DNA of 64,000 bases from Caldalkalibacillus uzonensis (GTDB taxonomy: Bacteria; Bacillota; Bacilli; Caldalkalibacillales; Caldalkalibacillaceae), in the NCBI RefSeq assembly GCF_030814135.1, contig NZ_JAUSUQ010000007.1, positions 62,001-126,000 of the forward strand, read 5' to 3'. Both the position numbers and the translations under genes were made by a program. The notes under the pieces were generated by a model, which was not told the origin of the DNA, did not search any database, and saw nothing but the letters and a program-made list of their open reading frames with translations. Shown piece by piece: positions 43,509 to 53,166 of the stretch; the stretch's first letter is position 1, and each line of letters starts with the position of its first letter.

Positions 43509-44453
43509 ATGATCAAGCCTTTGGCGTTAAGCCTCACTCCAACACCCTTGCACCCACTGGAGCGTTTGAGTGAAGATTTGGGGGTGGAAATCTGGATCAA
43601 GCGGGATGATCTGACCGGATCCATCGTGACGGGAGGAAATAAAATCCGCAAGCTGGGGTATATTATGGCTGATGCCTTAGCTCAAGAGGCCGACACCGTG
43701 CTCACCACAGGGGGACCGCAGTCTAACCACGCCAAAGCGACAGCTGCTGTCGCCGTGCAGGTGGGCTTAAAACCGGTGCTGGTGCTGGCTGGACGTGATC
43801 CCGGCCAGCGACGGGCCAATTTGTTTTTCAACCATCTCCTCGGGGCAGATATTCGTTTCAGCGGAGCCCGTACGGCGGAAGAGATGGAGGCTGCGCTGGA
43901 AGAGGCTTATCAGTCCCTTGTCCAAGAGGGACACAGGCCCTATTTAATTCCTATCGGCGGTTCCAACGGCTTGGGTGCCTTAGGTTATGTAGATGCCTAT
44001 CAAGAGTTGGGGGAACATGATTTTGACTTGATTGTGGTAACTGCCGGAAGCGGGGGGACGTTTGCCGGTCTGTTTTTGGCTAATGAACGGGCCGGACGGT
44101 ATGACTCAACCCGCATCTTGGGAATCAGCCCCTGGCTGCCCGCACCCGATATCGCCGACAGAATCAAGCGCTGCATTTATGAATGTGAACCGGCCTGGGA
44201 AGAGAAGGAGTTACTGCTTGATGATGCCTATATCGGTCCCGGTTATGGCAAGCTGACGGCAGAAGCCCAGGCAGCCATTATAAATCTGGCCCGCCTGGAA
44301 GCGATTATTCTGGATCATGTCTACACCGGCAAAGCGATGGCAGCCCTGATCGATTATATTGAAACAGGAAAAATCAGCCCCAATGAGAAAGTGCTCTTTT
44401 GGCATACAGGAGGAGCGCCGGGGCTGTTGGCCATACAGGACCGGTTTTTTTAA
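43509..44453 (+). CDS. D-cysteine desulfhydrase / ACC deaminase-family PLP enzyme
   Basis: A fold-type II PLP enzyme of 314 residues. The PLP lysine is in GGNKIRKL, followed by TTGGPQSNHAKATAAVA and TAGSGGTFAGLFLA. This is the D-cysteine desulfhydrase / 1-aminocyclopropane-1-carboxylate deaminase group. Bacillus members are usually D-cysteine desulfhydrases producing pyruvate, H2S and ammonia; the substrate is not proven. ATG 43509 after GGAGG, with a longer than usual 11-base spacing. Confidence 0.85.
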   Translation: MIKPLALSLTPTPLHPLERLSEDLGVEIWIKRDDLTGSIVTGGNKIRKLGYIMADALAQEADTVLTTGGPQSNHAKATAAVAVQVGLKPVLVLAGRDPGQRRANLFFNHLLGADIRFSGARTAEEMEAALEEAYQSLVQEGHRPYLIPIGGSNGLGALGYVDAYQELGEHDFDLIVVTAGSGGTFAGLFLANERAGRYDSTRILGISPWLPAPDIADRIKRCIYECEPAWEEKELLLDDAYIGPGYGKLTAEAQAAIINLARLEAIILDHVYTGKAMAALIDYIETGKISPNEKVLFWHTGGAPGLLAIQDRFF

Positions 44454-44666
44454 GGCAGTTAAAGTTGAGCGTTAAAATTCTATCCCACAGAGGTCTTTTC
44501 CTTGCCAATCAGTTAGACCCTCAATTTCTAAAAAGCAAATGTCCTTGATTTAATTTCTAATAATAATAATTCATTGCCTGTATTTGTAAGAAATAAACAT
44601 TGAATTTTCTTAACATAAATATAAAACTAAGTCCTAATCATGATTCTGAACGGAAGGGGAATTAGA

Positions 44667-44873
44667 GTGAATAGAACTATTAAACTGACTGATGAACTGT
44701 CGATTCATATTTATGCATTTTCAGACTATATTACATGTGTGGAGGTGATGATAAATGGTCAACTATTCAATGTTTTCTGTTCAGAAAATACCTGTATTGA
44801 AGAACTGTTATGTGAACGGGATTGGATAGTTAGTTACATTAATAATAATGTGAATCAATCTAATGATTTTTGA
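44667..44873 (+). CDS. Hypothetical 68-aa protein
   Basis: Opens NRTIKLTDELSIHIYAFSDY with a GTG at 44667, eight bases after AAGGGG. Mixed hydrophobic and acidic, no signal or membrane helix and no known domain. Its start-site sequence is reasonable, but A+T-rich DNA raises the chance of random frames. It ends 17 bases before the broken EamA gene and may share its transcript. Confidence 0.4.
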   Translation: MNRTIKLTDELSIHIYAFSDYITCVEVMINGQLFNVFCSENTCIEELLCERDWIVSYINNNVNQSNDF

Positions 44874-44889
44874 GAAAGAAGTGGGAGAA

Positions 44890-45796
44890 ATGTTTCTTGG
44901 TGTTGTCTTTGCGTTATTGAGCGCAGTATTTTTTTTCTTCTAATTTTATTTTAGTACAATTGGGAATGAGGAGAAGTAAGAACGACGACGGTGTGTTGAT
45001 AAACATTGCGATTAACGTTCTTGTTTTAGGACTTATTTACTTAATAGTTTTTTTTAAGAGGGAAAATTCAATATCTTTAACATTGTCGGGAATCACAGCT
45101 TTTGTTATTGCTGGTCTCTTTACTAGCTTTTTGGGGAGATCATCCGTATTTGCGGGTATACGCAGAATTGGCTCGTCAAGAGCGGCAGCCATTAAAAACT
45201 CGTCCCCCATTTTTACTATTTTATTTGCATTATTATTTTTGAAAGAATCCATCACTTGGTTAAATGCGTTAGGAATATTGTTTATACTTACAGGGTTGTG
45301 GCTAACCGGTTATGAACAATGGCGAAAAAACGGTTTTTCTATCAAAGGACAGATATGGATTGGAATGGCCTTTGCTGTGCTTGCGGCTTTTTCTTTTGGA
45401 ACTGGTTTCGCCATAAGAAAAATGGGTATGGAACAGGTTCCAGACCCATTTTTGGGAGCATTAATCGGGGCTATAGTTGCCTTAAAAGCTTATTGTATTT
45501 TTTTAGCTGCAAAACGTCGGTTACTGCTTACGGTTAAATTGCAGTTTCAACAATTTAATTTGTACTATTTGCTGGCCGGATTTGCAACTTGTTTAGGCTC
45601 GTTAACTTTTTTTATTTCAGCATATTTCACACAAGTCTCTTATACAGCCACTTTAACTGCTATAGAACCAGTTCTTACTTTGCTACTTTCTTACATTTTT
45701 TTGAAAGAACAAGAGAAAATTCAACTGATGGTGATAATCAGTGCTGTATTTATTTTTTTGGGAATTATGATATTAACCATTTCATCTTTATTATAA
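44890..45796 (+). pseudogene. EamA/DMT-type transporter gene disrupted by a poly-T frameshift
   Basis: A ten-transmembrane drug/metabolite transporter. The reading frame starts at ATG 44890 (MFLGVVFALLSAV) behind GTGGGAGAA and stops almost at once at TAA inside FFFF-stop. Restoring one base in the run of eight T at 44928-44935 continues it as FFSSNFILVQLGMRR and on to 45796 with the normal EamA repeats (LGFGTG-like AFSFGTGFAIRKMGM). So a +1 indel in a homopolymer breaks it. Sequencing error, phase variation or real decay are all possible. Substrate unknown. Confidence 0.8.
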
Positions 45797-45869
45797 ATAT
45801 TGATACAGGGCAATTCAGTATTGTAAAATGAGGAAAAATTATATATGCATTCGCTGGAGGGCATTCAAG

Positions 45870-46709
45870 ATGTACTACAAAAAGCTCGAGTTGCCTGAAA
45901 CCGAAGTGTATTTATATGAAAGTATACATTCCAAAGGTGAACATGTTTCCGAACATTATCACAATGTATATCAAATTTTATATGCGTTGGATGGGGAAGG
46001 AACAATTATTTTGGACGGGAGAGAGTATGTATTTTCGAAGGATTGTATTGTTTTAATAGTACCTAACTCCGTTCACTCCATCCAGGCCCATACTAAATTA
46101 GCTGTTTTGGTATTTGCTTTTTCCAGAATGGCTTTAGGTTTGTTTGGAGAGCAAGGTATTCTTAACATTTTTAATAATAAATCAAAACATTATGAGCTGG
46201 ATCCTTTTACTGCTAGTGAAGTGAGACAACTGCTGCGGAAAATGTTATTTGAACAAACAGATTATGATTATTTATGTCAATTTGCCACGCCTGTTTATCT
46301 TTTAGAGACGTTATTAATCTTGGCAAGATTGCACACTGTGACTAGATGTAATGATGCCAATGAAATGAGATCTTTGCGTATTCGAGAATATATCAATACA
46401 CACTACTTTGAAAATATAACCGCGCAACATTTAGCCTCTCGTTTTGGTATTTCCACCCGCTACATGAATGATATATTTAAAGCGAAGTTCAATGAAACTC
46501 CCCTCCAATACTTGCAAAAAGTTAGAATTAACCGTGCTAAAGAACTATTGCTCGAGACAGATAAAGATATTATCTCGATTTGTTTTGAAGTGGGTTATGA
46601 ATCGTTAAGTACTTTTTATCGAACCTTCAGAAATCTTACAGGTATCTCACCAAACAAATTTCGGACCTCTCAAGTATATAGTAATCATAAAGTTTCGTTC
46701 CATAATTAA
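45870..46709 (+). CDS. AraC-family transcriptional regulator
   Basis: A 279-residue regulator with an N-terminal cupin sensor (SEHYHNVYQILYALDGEGTI, VLIVPNSVHSI) and a C-terminal double HTH (ITAQHLASRFGISTRYMNDIF, then DIISICFEVGYESLSTFYRTFRNLTGISP). The two conserved AraC signatures are intact. The start is ATG 45870, nine bases after CTGGAGGG; an in-frame start 14 codons upstream is less supported. It sits just ahead of the TRAP transporter operon and is its likely activator, with the transported compound or a derivative as inducer. Confidence 0.9.
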   Translation: MYYKKLELPETEVYLYESIHSKGEHVSEHYHNVYQILYALDGEGTIILDGREYVFSKDCIVLIVPNSVHSIQAHTKLAVLVFAFSRMALGLFGEQGILNIFNNKSKHYELDPFTASEVRQLLRKMLFEQTDYDYLCQFATPVYLLETLLILARLHTVTRCNDANEMRSLRIREYINTHYFENITAQHLASRFGISTRYMNDIFKAKFNETPLQYLQKVRINRAKELLLETDKDIISICFEVGYESLSTFYRTFRNLTGISPNKFRTSQVYSNHKVSFHN

Positions 46710-46803
46710 GAATTTTTTCTTATATCAATAAGAATAGAAGGTTGTAGTAATTTAAAAATAAAAATAAATGCTGTTCTATTTTTGTGAAGAGAGGGGTCAT
46801 AAA

Positions 46804-47868
46804 ATGATGATTAAGAACAACCTTCTATTTTCAATAATCTTGTTAATAGCAATAGTATTAGCGGGATGTGGAGATTCTTCAGTAAGCAGTACCGATGACG
46901 GTAATCAACAAGATATTGAGTCGAAAGTAGATGAAGGGAATAACGAGGAATATGTAATTAATTTTGCTCATGTGGTAAGATCCAGCACCGCAAAGGGGCA
47001 GGCAGCGGAAAAGTTCGCCGAACTTATAGAGGCTAGAACAGATGGCAGAATTAAAGTGGAGGTTTATCCTGACTCTCAATTGGGAAATGACAGAGAAATT
47101 ACGGAACAGATGCAATCTGGAACGATTCAAATGAATGCACCTTTTACGGGCGTACTACCATCCTTTGTACCACAATTCCAAGTGTTTGATTTGCCTTTCT
47201 TATTTAATGACAGAGATGTTGCTTACAAAGCCATGCACGGTGAATTGGGAGTTTTATTAAACGAATATTTGAGTCAACAAGGATTACGAGCCTTAGGATA
47301 TTGGGATGGCGGATTTAAACATTTAACCAACTCTGTTAGACCTATAGAAAAACCAGAGGATATGGAGGGTTTGAAGTTTCGAGCTTCTCAAAGTCCATTG
47401 CTTATTGCGCAATTCAGAGCTTTAGATGCCGGAGGAGTATCGATTGATTTCTCTGAGTTATATACAGCTCTGCAAAACAAAACGGTAGATGGACAAGAAA
47501 ATCCTTTATCTAATATTGTTAGCCAAAAGTTTTATGAAGTCCAAGATTATTTGACATTGAGTGCACATGGGTATATGGGATATGTTTGGTTGATTAGTGA
47601 AAATTTCTATCAACAACTCCCCGATGATCTTAAGCAAATCCTTGAAGAGGTAGCTAAAGAGGTGACCGAGTGGCAGTGGGAGCAAGCAGCTGCAAATGAA
47701 GAAAAATACATGGAAGAATTAAAGGCTTCGGGAATACAAATAACTGAACTAACGCCTGAAAACCGGGAAGCATTCATTCAAGCCACAAGAAGTGTATATG
47801 ATGAGTTTATGGAAATCGAAGGTAGCGAACAACTTCTAGAAGCGGTTCGCAAAGCAAGTGGAAATTAA
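46804..47868 (+). CDS. TRAP transporter substrate-binding protein (DctP family)
   Basis: Extracytoplasmic lipoprotein receptor: signal with lipobox ...IVLAGCG near residue 22, then a DctP-type fold beginning YVINFAHVVRSSTAKGQAAEKFAELI. TRAP hallmarks: FVPQFQVFDLPFLFNDRD, GGFKHLTNSVRPIEKPEDMEGLKFR, and the substrate-carboxylate Arg (MEGLKFRAS). 354 residues from ATG 46804. Most DctP receptors bind acidic sugars, uronates or keto acids. The operon's downstream enzymes suggest a sugar or polyol acid, but the ligand is unknown. Confidence 0.92.
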   Translation: MMIKNNLLFSIILLIAIVLAGCGDSSVSSTDDGNQQDIESKVDEGNNEEYVINFAHVVRSSTAKGQAAEKFAELIEARTDGRIKVEVYPDSQLGNDREITEQMQSGTIQMNAPFTGVLPSFVPQFQVFDLPFLFNDRDVAYKAMHGELGVLLNEYLSQQGLRALGYWDGGFKHLTNSVRPIEKPEDMEGLKFRASQSPLLIAQFRALDAGGVSIDFSELYTALQNKTVDGQENPLSNIVSQKFYEVQDYLTLSAHGYMGYVWLISENFYQQLPDDLKQILEEVAKEVTEWQWEQAAANEEKYMEELKASGIQITELTPENREAFIQATRSVYDEFMEIEGSEQLLEAVRKASGN

Positions 47869-47924
47869 ATACCGATTTTAGATGAGGACGGTGAAAGCCG
47901 TCCCATTTTTCAAGTGAGGGTGAT

Positions 47925-48455
47925 GTGATAAAGATGCGTAAACTGAATTATTTTTTGAATCACATTGAGGAATACATTGGTGTATTCTCGCTTATATTTT
48001 CTTCTTTTCTAGTTTTTGTACAAGTTGTTTTGCGTTATATATTTAATTACTCTTTATATTGGTCTGAAGAGGTCGTCAGATATTTAATCATTTGGTTTAT
48101 TTTTATTGGAAGCAGTATGGCTGTTAGGGAAAAAGCCCATGCTGCTGTAGACGTTGTCGTTATGTATTTGCCAATTGCACTTAGGACGGTTTTTGTTGCA
48201 ATCGCTAACACTCTTGCTATTATATTCTGCGTGATTCTTATTTATTCCGGTATGAAAAACGTTTTTAATGTAATGGAATTTGGGACAGTAACTCCTTCCC
48301 TCGGGATCCCCATGTACATTCCTTATTTGGCTATACCTGTAGGTGCTACTTTAATGCTAATTCGCTTTATTCAGATCCTCTTCCAGGATATGAAGGGTAT
48401 TTGGTCGGGACAAAAGGCTGTAGATGACACGATGGAAAAGGGGACGAAAATATAA
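47925..48455 (+). CDS. TRAP transporter small membrane subunit (DctQ)
   Basis: A four-helix membrane protein of about 176 residues with the DctQ pattern (EEYIGVFSLIFSSFLVFVQVVLRYIF, EEVVRYLIIWFIFIGSSMAVREKAHAAV). Start GTG 47925 (or ATG 47934) after GAGGGTG. Its stop overlaps the DctM ATG by one base, indicating coupled translation. Its role is to assemble with the DctM subunit. Confidence 0.9.
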   Translation: MIKMRKLNYFLNHIEEYIGVFSLIFSSFLVFVQVVLRYIFNYSLYWSEEVVRYLIIWFIFIGSSMAVREKAHAAVDVVVMYLPIALRTVFVAIANTLAIIFCVILIYSGMKNVFNVMEFGTVTPSLGIPMYIPYLAIPVGATLMLIRFIQILFQDMKGIWSGQKAVDDTMEKGTKI

Positions 48456-49723
48456 TGATATTTATCATTTTCATTATTTTGTTGCTACTAAGTACTCCGA
48501 TTGCAGTTGCGATAGGTTTGACATGTGTTATAGCCATGTTAAAGAGCAATGCTTCCATTGATGTGCTTGCTAGGACGATGTTTTCAGGAATAGATTCATT
48601 TGCGTTAATGGCTATCCCTTTTTTTATCTTTGCCGGAGATCTTATGTTGGCTGGGGGAACTTCAAAAAGACTGATAGATATGGCCAAGAAATGGGTGGGA
48701 TGGACTACAGGCGGTTTGCCCATTGCCGGTGTCTTGTCGTCGATGTTTTTTGCAGCCTTATCCGGGTCTAGTCCTGCAACAGTAGCTGCAATTGGTAGTG
48801 TTATGATTCCATCTTTAAAAGAAGCAAGGTATTCTCCAACTTTTGCGGTAGGTTTAATGTGTGCGTCAGGATCATTAGGGATTATCATACCGCCAAGTAT
48901 TACACTCTTGGTTTACGGTGTGGTTGCAGAAGTTTCTATAGGTAAATTATTTATTGCTGGTATTATCCCTGGAGTATTTATTGGAATTGTATTAATAGTG
49001 GTTAGTTACTTTATAGCAAAGAAAGAAGGACATCAGCCAGACCAAAGGGCAAGTCTTAGGGAAGTATGGGAATCTACCAAAAATGCGTTTTGGGGAATAA
49101 TAATGCCTGTCATTGTACTGGGAGGCATTTACAAAGGGATATTCACACCAACGGAGGCAGCTGCAATAGCTATTATTTATAGTCTATTTATTGGCTTTGT
49201 TATTTATAAAGAGCTGACTTTTAAAGAGTTGTTTAGGGTGGCAAAACGCTCAGTCGTTACTTCTTCTATGGTTATGTTTGTCATTGCTGTTGCCAAAGTG
49301 TTTAGTTGGTATTTGACGTTCGAAAGAATTCCCACAGAGATTGCGGCTCAGTTAGTACAACTGTCATCATCACCTGTAATGATTTTAATACTCATTAACA
49401 TTTTACTCCTTATCGTTGGGATGTTTATGGACGCAAGTGCCGCTGTTTTAATTCTTGTTCCTCTATTATTACCTATCGTGATTGAAATGGGAATTAGCCC
49501 TATACATTTTGGGATTATTATGATTGTTAATTTGGCCATAGGCATGTTAACACCACCGTTTGGCTTGAATCTTTTTGTTGCTTCAGGGGTTAGTAAAATA
49601 CCGTTAACTCAGGTTACTAAGGGAGCTTTACCATTTATTATCGTGCTTATACTTGCTTTATTAGTTATAACTTTTGTTCCTCAATTGTCTACTTTTTTGC
49701 CTGAATTTGTTTATGAGAATTGA
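48455..49723 (+). CDS. TRAP transporter large membrane subunit (DctM)
   Basis: The channel subunit, 422 residues and about twelve helices: PIAVAIGLTCVIAML, FFAALSGSSPATVAAIGSVMIPSLKE (the conserved G-S-G-S region), CASGSLGIIIPPSITLLVYG, IGMLTPPFGLNLFV. It couples uptake of the substrate handed over by the DctP protein to the sodium gradient, a sensible energy source in an alkaliphile. The final gene of the transporter; a 212-base gap precedes the next ORF. Confidence 0.93.
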   Translation: MIFIIFIILLLLSTPIAVAIGLTCVIAMLKSNASIDVLARTMFSGIDSFALMAIPFFIFAGDLMLAGGTSKRLIDMAKKWVGWTTGGLPIAGVLSSMFFAALSGSSPATVAAIGSVMIPSLKEARYSPTFAVGLMCASGSLGIIIPPSITLLVYGVVAEVSIGKLFIAGIIPGVFIGIVLIVVSYFIAKKEGHQPDQRASLREVWESTKNAFWGIIMPVIVLGGIYKGIFTPTEAAAIAIIYSLFIGFVIYKELTFKELFRVAKRSVVTSSMVMFVIAVAKVFSWYLTFERIPTEIAAQLVQLSSSPVMILILINILLLIVGMFMDASAAVLILVPLLLPIVIEMGISPIHFGIIMIVNLAIGMLTPPFGLNLFVASGVSKIPLTQVTKGALPFIIVLILALLVITFVPQLSTFLPEFVYEN

Positions 49724-49935
49724 CAGGTGTGTGCAATATATCATATCCGTCCTTTTTATAATATAAGTCATTGCTCCTTATCAGCTAATAGAACTTCCGA
49801 CTTTAGGAAATTGTTTCTCATAACTGTAAGATATGAAGGTAAAGTTTAGTTAGAATGAAACAGAGCTTACGCAATAAAGAATTGTTCTTAATGGTTGTTG
49901 AAAAACCTTAAATGAAATGAGAAAGGGGTAATGAC

Positions 49936-51102
49936 ATGGCAACACATACTATAGGTATTATTATGAATGGTGTTACTGGTCGGATGGGAACTAACCAGCA
50001 TTTAATTCGGTCAATCTTAGCTATTCGAAACCAAGGTGGTGTTACGTTATCGAATGGTGATGTGATTATGCCTGATCCAATTCTCGTCGGGAGAAATGAG
50101 AACAAAATACAGGCGTTGGCGGAAGCACACAATATCTCTCGGTGGAGTACAGATCTTGATCAATGCTTAAATGACCCATATAATCTCATTTACTTCGATT
50201 CCCAAACAACTGTGCGTCGGGCTCAAGATTTAAAAAAAGCTATTGCTGCAGGAAAACATGTTTATTGTGAAAAACCAACTGCTACCAGCTTGGAGGAATC
50301 ACTCCATTTGGCCAGACTAGCTAATGATGCAGGTGTGAAAAACGGAGTAGTGCAAGATAAATTATTCCTTCCGGGCTTACTTAAATTAAAAAGATTGATT
50401 GATTCTGGATTTTTTGGTCGAATTCTTTCTGTGCGCATAGAATTTGGATATTGGGTATTTGAGGGAAACTGGCAACCGGCACAGCGTCCATCGTGGAATT
50501 ATCGTAAAGAGGACGGTGGAGGAATTATTATTGACATGTTTCCTCATTGGCGTTACTTGCTTGATAATTTGTTTGGAACTGTTAAAGCAGTTTCGTGCCT
50601 TGGTATCACCCATATACCCAAGAGGGTAGATGAACTAGGGAACACATACGAATGTACAGCAGATGATGCTGCGTACGCTACTTTTGAGTTGGAAGGAGGC
50701 ATTATTGCACAAGTCAATTCTTCTTGGGCTGTAAGAGTTAACAGAGATGATTTGTTCACCATACAAGTAGATGGTACTGAAGGAAGTGCCGTTGCTGGTT
50801 TACGTGATTGCAAAGTACAGCATCGTGTCAACACTCCAAAACCAGTATGGAACCCTGATATGCCTAATCCTATAAATTTTAGAGAGCAGTGGCAAGTCAT
50901 TCCTGACAATCAAATCTTTGATAATGCGTTTAAAGTTCAATGGGAAATGTTTTTGAAACATGTAGTGGCCGATGAGCCATATACACTTGATTTGCTAGAA
51001 GGGGCAAAAGGTACACAACTTGCCGAACTGGGATTGCTTTCTTGGAAAGAACGGCGTTGGGTTGACGTGCCAGAGCTTTCTATCGGAGGAGTTAAGGTAT
51101 GA
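49936..51102 (+). CDS. Gfo/Idh/MocA-family oxidoreductase
   Basis: NAD(P)-dependent dehydrogenase for sugar or polyol hydroxyls, 388 residues. The N-terminal Rossmann domain (TIGIIMNGVTGRMGTNQHLIRS, with a variant nucleotide loop) precedes the family core: GKHVYCEKPTATSLEES, including catalytic Lys, then GGGIIIDMFPHWRYLLDNLFG with the conserved His. A GGTAATGACATGG start site follows AAAGG. A start-overlap (four bases) joins it to the DUF993 gene, so they are translationally coupled. The substrate is unknown; oxidation of a sugar or glycoside is inferred. Confidence 0.85.
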   Translation: MATHTIGIIMNGVTGRMGTNQHLIRSILAIRNQGGVTLSNGDVIMPDPILVGRNENKIQALAEAHNISRWSTDLDQCLNDPYNLIYFDSQTTVRRAQDLKKAIAAGKHVYCEKPTATSLEESLHLARLANDAGVKNGVVQDKLFLPGLLKLKRLIDSGFFGRILSVRIEFGYWVFEGNWQPAQRPSWNYRKEDGGGIIIDMFPHWRYLLDNLFGTVKAVSCLGITHIPKRVDELGNTYECTADDAAYATFELEGGIIAQVNSSWAVRVNRDDLFTIQVDGTEGSAVAGLRDCKVQHRVNTPKPVWNPDMPNPINFREQWQVIPDNQIFDNAFKVQWEMFLKHVVADEPYTLDLLEGAKGTQLAELGLLSWKERRWVDVPELSIGGVKV

Positions 51103-52265
51103 TTGGCACATCATTAAAATTGCCTCGTGCAGATGGTACTTTGTACACCTATAAACCCGGTTACGGAGCTCCGTTTGTAGTACCTAAAGGAAAGTTTAAA
51201 AGCAGAGTGGCTTTCGCTGCTGCACATGTTGTATGTAATCCTTTAGCTGATACAGATCCTTTATCCAATGCACAGATTGATTGGGAAAATACTTTGGCAT
51301 ATCGTAGATATTTGTGGTCCATGGGAATGTCGGTTGCGGAGGCAATGGATACCGCTCAGCGGGGAATGGGTCTTAATTGGGTTCAGGCAAAGGAATTAAT
51401 CAAACGTTCAGTTGCCGAGGCACAAGCTGTTGGCGGTCAAATTGCTTGTGGTGCGGGTACTGATCATTTAGCTCCCAATCCTGACATTACAGTAGAAGAA
51501 GTGGAGGCTGCTTACGAAGAACAAGTCTCATTTGTTGAAGAGGTAGGTGGTCAGGTTATTTTAATGGCAAGTCGTGCACTTGCCGCTTGTGCAAAAGGGC
51601 CTGAAGAATACGAGAGAGTGTATGGAAAAATATTAAGCCAAGTTTCCCAGCCTGTCATACTGCATTGGCTTGGCGACATGTTTGATCCTGCATTGACTGG
51701 TTATTGGGGCCACAAAGACTTGGATTCTGCCATGGATGTCTGCTTACGTATTATACGAGACAATGCAGACAAAGTGGATGGTATAAAACTTTCCTTACTT
51801 GATGCTGAAAAGGAAATTAAGATGCGTCGTCTCTTACCCGAGGGAGTCAAAATGTATACCGGTGATGACTTTAATTATCCGGAACTCATTCTTGGAGATA
51901 AACAAGGGTATAGTCACGCGTTACTAGGAATCTTTGATGCGATTGCTCCAGCTGCAGCAGCTGCGCTACATGCCCTGGATGAAGGGGACGTTCATAAATA
52001 CAATTCCCTTATGAATCAAACGGTGCCGTTGTCACGGCATATATTCCAGAAACCGACTTATTCCTATAAAACCGGCATAGTTTTTATGGCTTACCTTAAC
52101 GGACATCAATCTCATTTTAGAATGATTGGTGGCCAGGAAGGCGCTCGTTCAATTGTCCATCTTTCGGAACTTTTTGTACTAGCAGATCGTGCAGGACTTT
52201 TATCTGATCCAGATTTAGCAACAGAAAGAATGCGGCTCGTATTAGAGTTGGCCGGTATACGATAG
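51099..52265 (+). CDS. DUF993-family TIM-barrel protein
   Basis: A 388-residue protein of the DUF993 / dihydrodipicolinate-synthase-like group, beginning LPRADGTLYTYKPGYGAPFVVP and containing AFAAAHVVCNPLADTDPLSN, WSMGMSVAEAMDTAQRGMGLNW, GQIACGAGTDHLAPNPDITVEEVEAAYEEQ and DKVDGIKLSLLDAEKEIKMRRLLPEGVKMYTGDDFNYPELI. Lys-255-like positions (KLSLLD) could serve as a Schiff-base aldolase lysine but are not proven. No function is established that I know of. It is translated coupled with the upstream oxidoreductase and precedes a sugar isomerase; a role in C-C cleavage of an oxidised sugar is a reasoned guess. Confidence 0.8.
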   Translation: MIGTSLKLPRADGTLYTYKPGYGAPFVVPKGKFKSRVAFAAAHVVCNPLADTDPLSNAQIDWENTLAYRRYLWSMGMSVAEAMDTAQRGMGLNWVQAKELIKRSVAEAQAVGGQIACGAGTDHLAPNPDITVEEVEAAYEEQVSFVEEVGGQVILMASRALAACAKGPEEYERVYGKILSQVSQPVILHWLGDMFDPALTGYWGHKDLDSAMDVCLRIIRDNADKVDGIKLSLLDAEKEIKMRRLLPEGVKMYTGDDFNYPELILGDKQGYSHALLGIFDAIAPAAAAALHALDEGDVHKYNSLMNQTVPLSRHIFQKPTYSYKTGIVFMAYLNGHQSHFRMIGGQEGARSIVHLSELFVLADRAGLLSDPDLATERMRLVLELAGIR

Positions 52266-52278
52266 GAGGAGATGGATA

Positions 52279-53100
52279 ATGGATCAATTTCAAAACATAG
52301 AGCGTCTTAGTCTTAATCAAATTACAACGGAAAAGTGGAACATTCGTGAGGCTGTAGATGGTTGTGCAAGGGCCGGTATTCCATGGATTGGTTTGTGGCG
52401 TCATAAAATTAAAGAATTGGGGTTGCCTGGAAGTAAAAGATTACTAAGAGATGCAGGTCTTAAGGTTTCTAGTTTGTGTCGCGGGGGAATGTTTCCTGCT
52501 GCAACAGCTACGGAACGTCAAAAAAGGCTGGATGATAATCGACGTGCAGTGGAGGAAGCTGCCGAGCTTGGAACAGATGTACTTGTATTGGTGTGTGGGC
52601 CTGCACCGGATCGTGATATTGGTGCTGCTCGAAAGATGGTTGAAGAGAGCATAGGAGAATTAGTACCCTATGCCAAATCTTACGGGGTCAAGTTAGGTAT
52701 TGAACCGTTGCATCCGATGTATGCAGCAGAGCGATGTGTCATCGTAACAATGGAAGAGGCCAATACTCTGGCCGAACAATATCAACCTGATGAAGTTGGT
52801 GTTGTAGTAGATGTGTTTCATGTTTGGTGGGATCGTAATTTATACAAACAAATTTCTCGTGCCAAAGACAGAATATTGGGCTTTCACGTTTCAGACTGGA
52901 TTGTACCTACACCCGATTTGTTGATGGGACGTGGCATGATGGGAGATGGTGTCATTGAATTGCGGAAGATTCGGAAAGCGGTTGAAGCAGCAGGATATGA
53001 CGGGCCAATAGAAGTGGAAATTTTTAATCATGACATTTGGAACACACCCGGGGATCAAGTGCTCGAGTTGATGAAAGAGCGTTATTTAGAACACTGTTGA
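52279..53100 (+). CDS. Sugar phosphate isomerase/epimerase (AP-endonuclease-2 fold)
   Basis: A xylose-isomerase-like TIM-barrel protein of 273 residues. Metal-ligand acidic and His residues are visible in GIEPLHPMYAAERCVIV, VVVDVFHVWWD and GFHVSDW...GRGMMGDGVIELRKI, EVEIFNHDIWN. It starts at ATG 52279 with GGAGGAG. Third gene of the cassette; probably isomerises or epimerises an intermediate, or eliminates from a keto sugar. Isomerases of this fold routinely pair with Gfo/Idh dehydrogenases. Confidence 0.87.
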   Translation: MDQFQNIERLSLNQITTEKWNIREAVDGCARAGIPWIGLWRHKIKELGLPGSKRLLRDAGLKVSSLCRGGMFPAATATERQKRLDDNRRAVEEAAELGTDVLVLVCGPAPDRDIGAARKMVEESIGELVPYAKSYGVKLGIEPLHPMYAAERCVIVTMEEANTLAEQYQPDEVGVVVDVFHVWWDRNLYKQISRAKDRILGFHVSDWIVPTPDLLMGRGMMGDGVIELRKIRKAVEAAGYDGPIEVEIFNHDIWNTPGDQVLELMKERYLEHC

Positions 53101-53166
53101 TTTGCTCAACAAATGAAATGTTCAAGTACCATAAGTGGCTAGCAAGCTGAACGAATGAACATCGGA

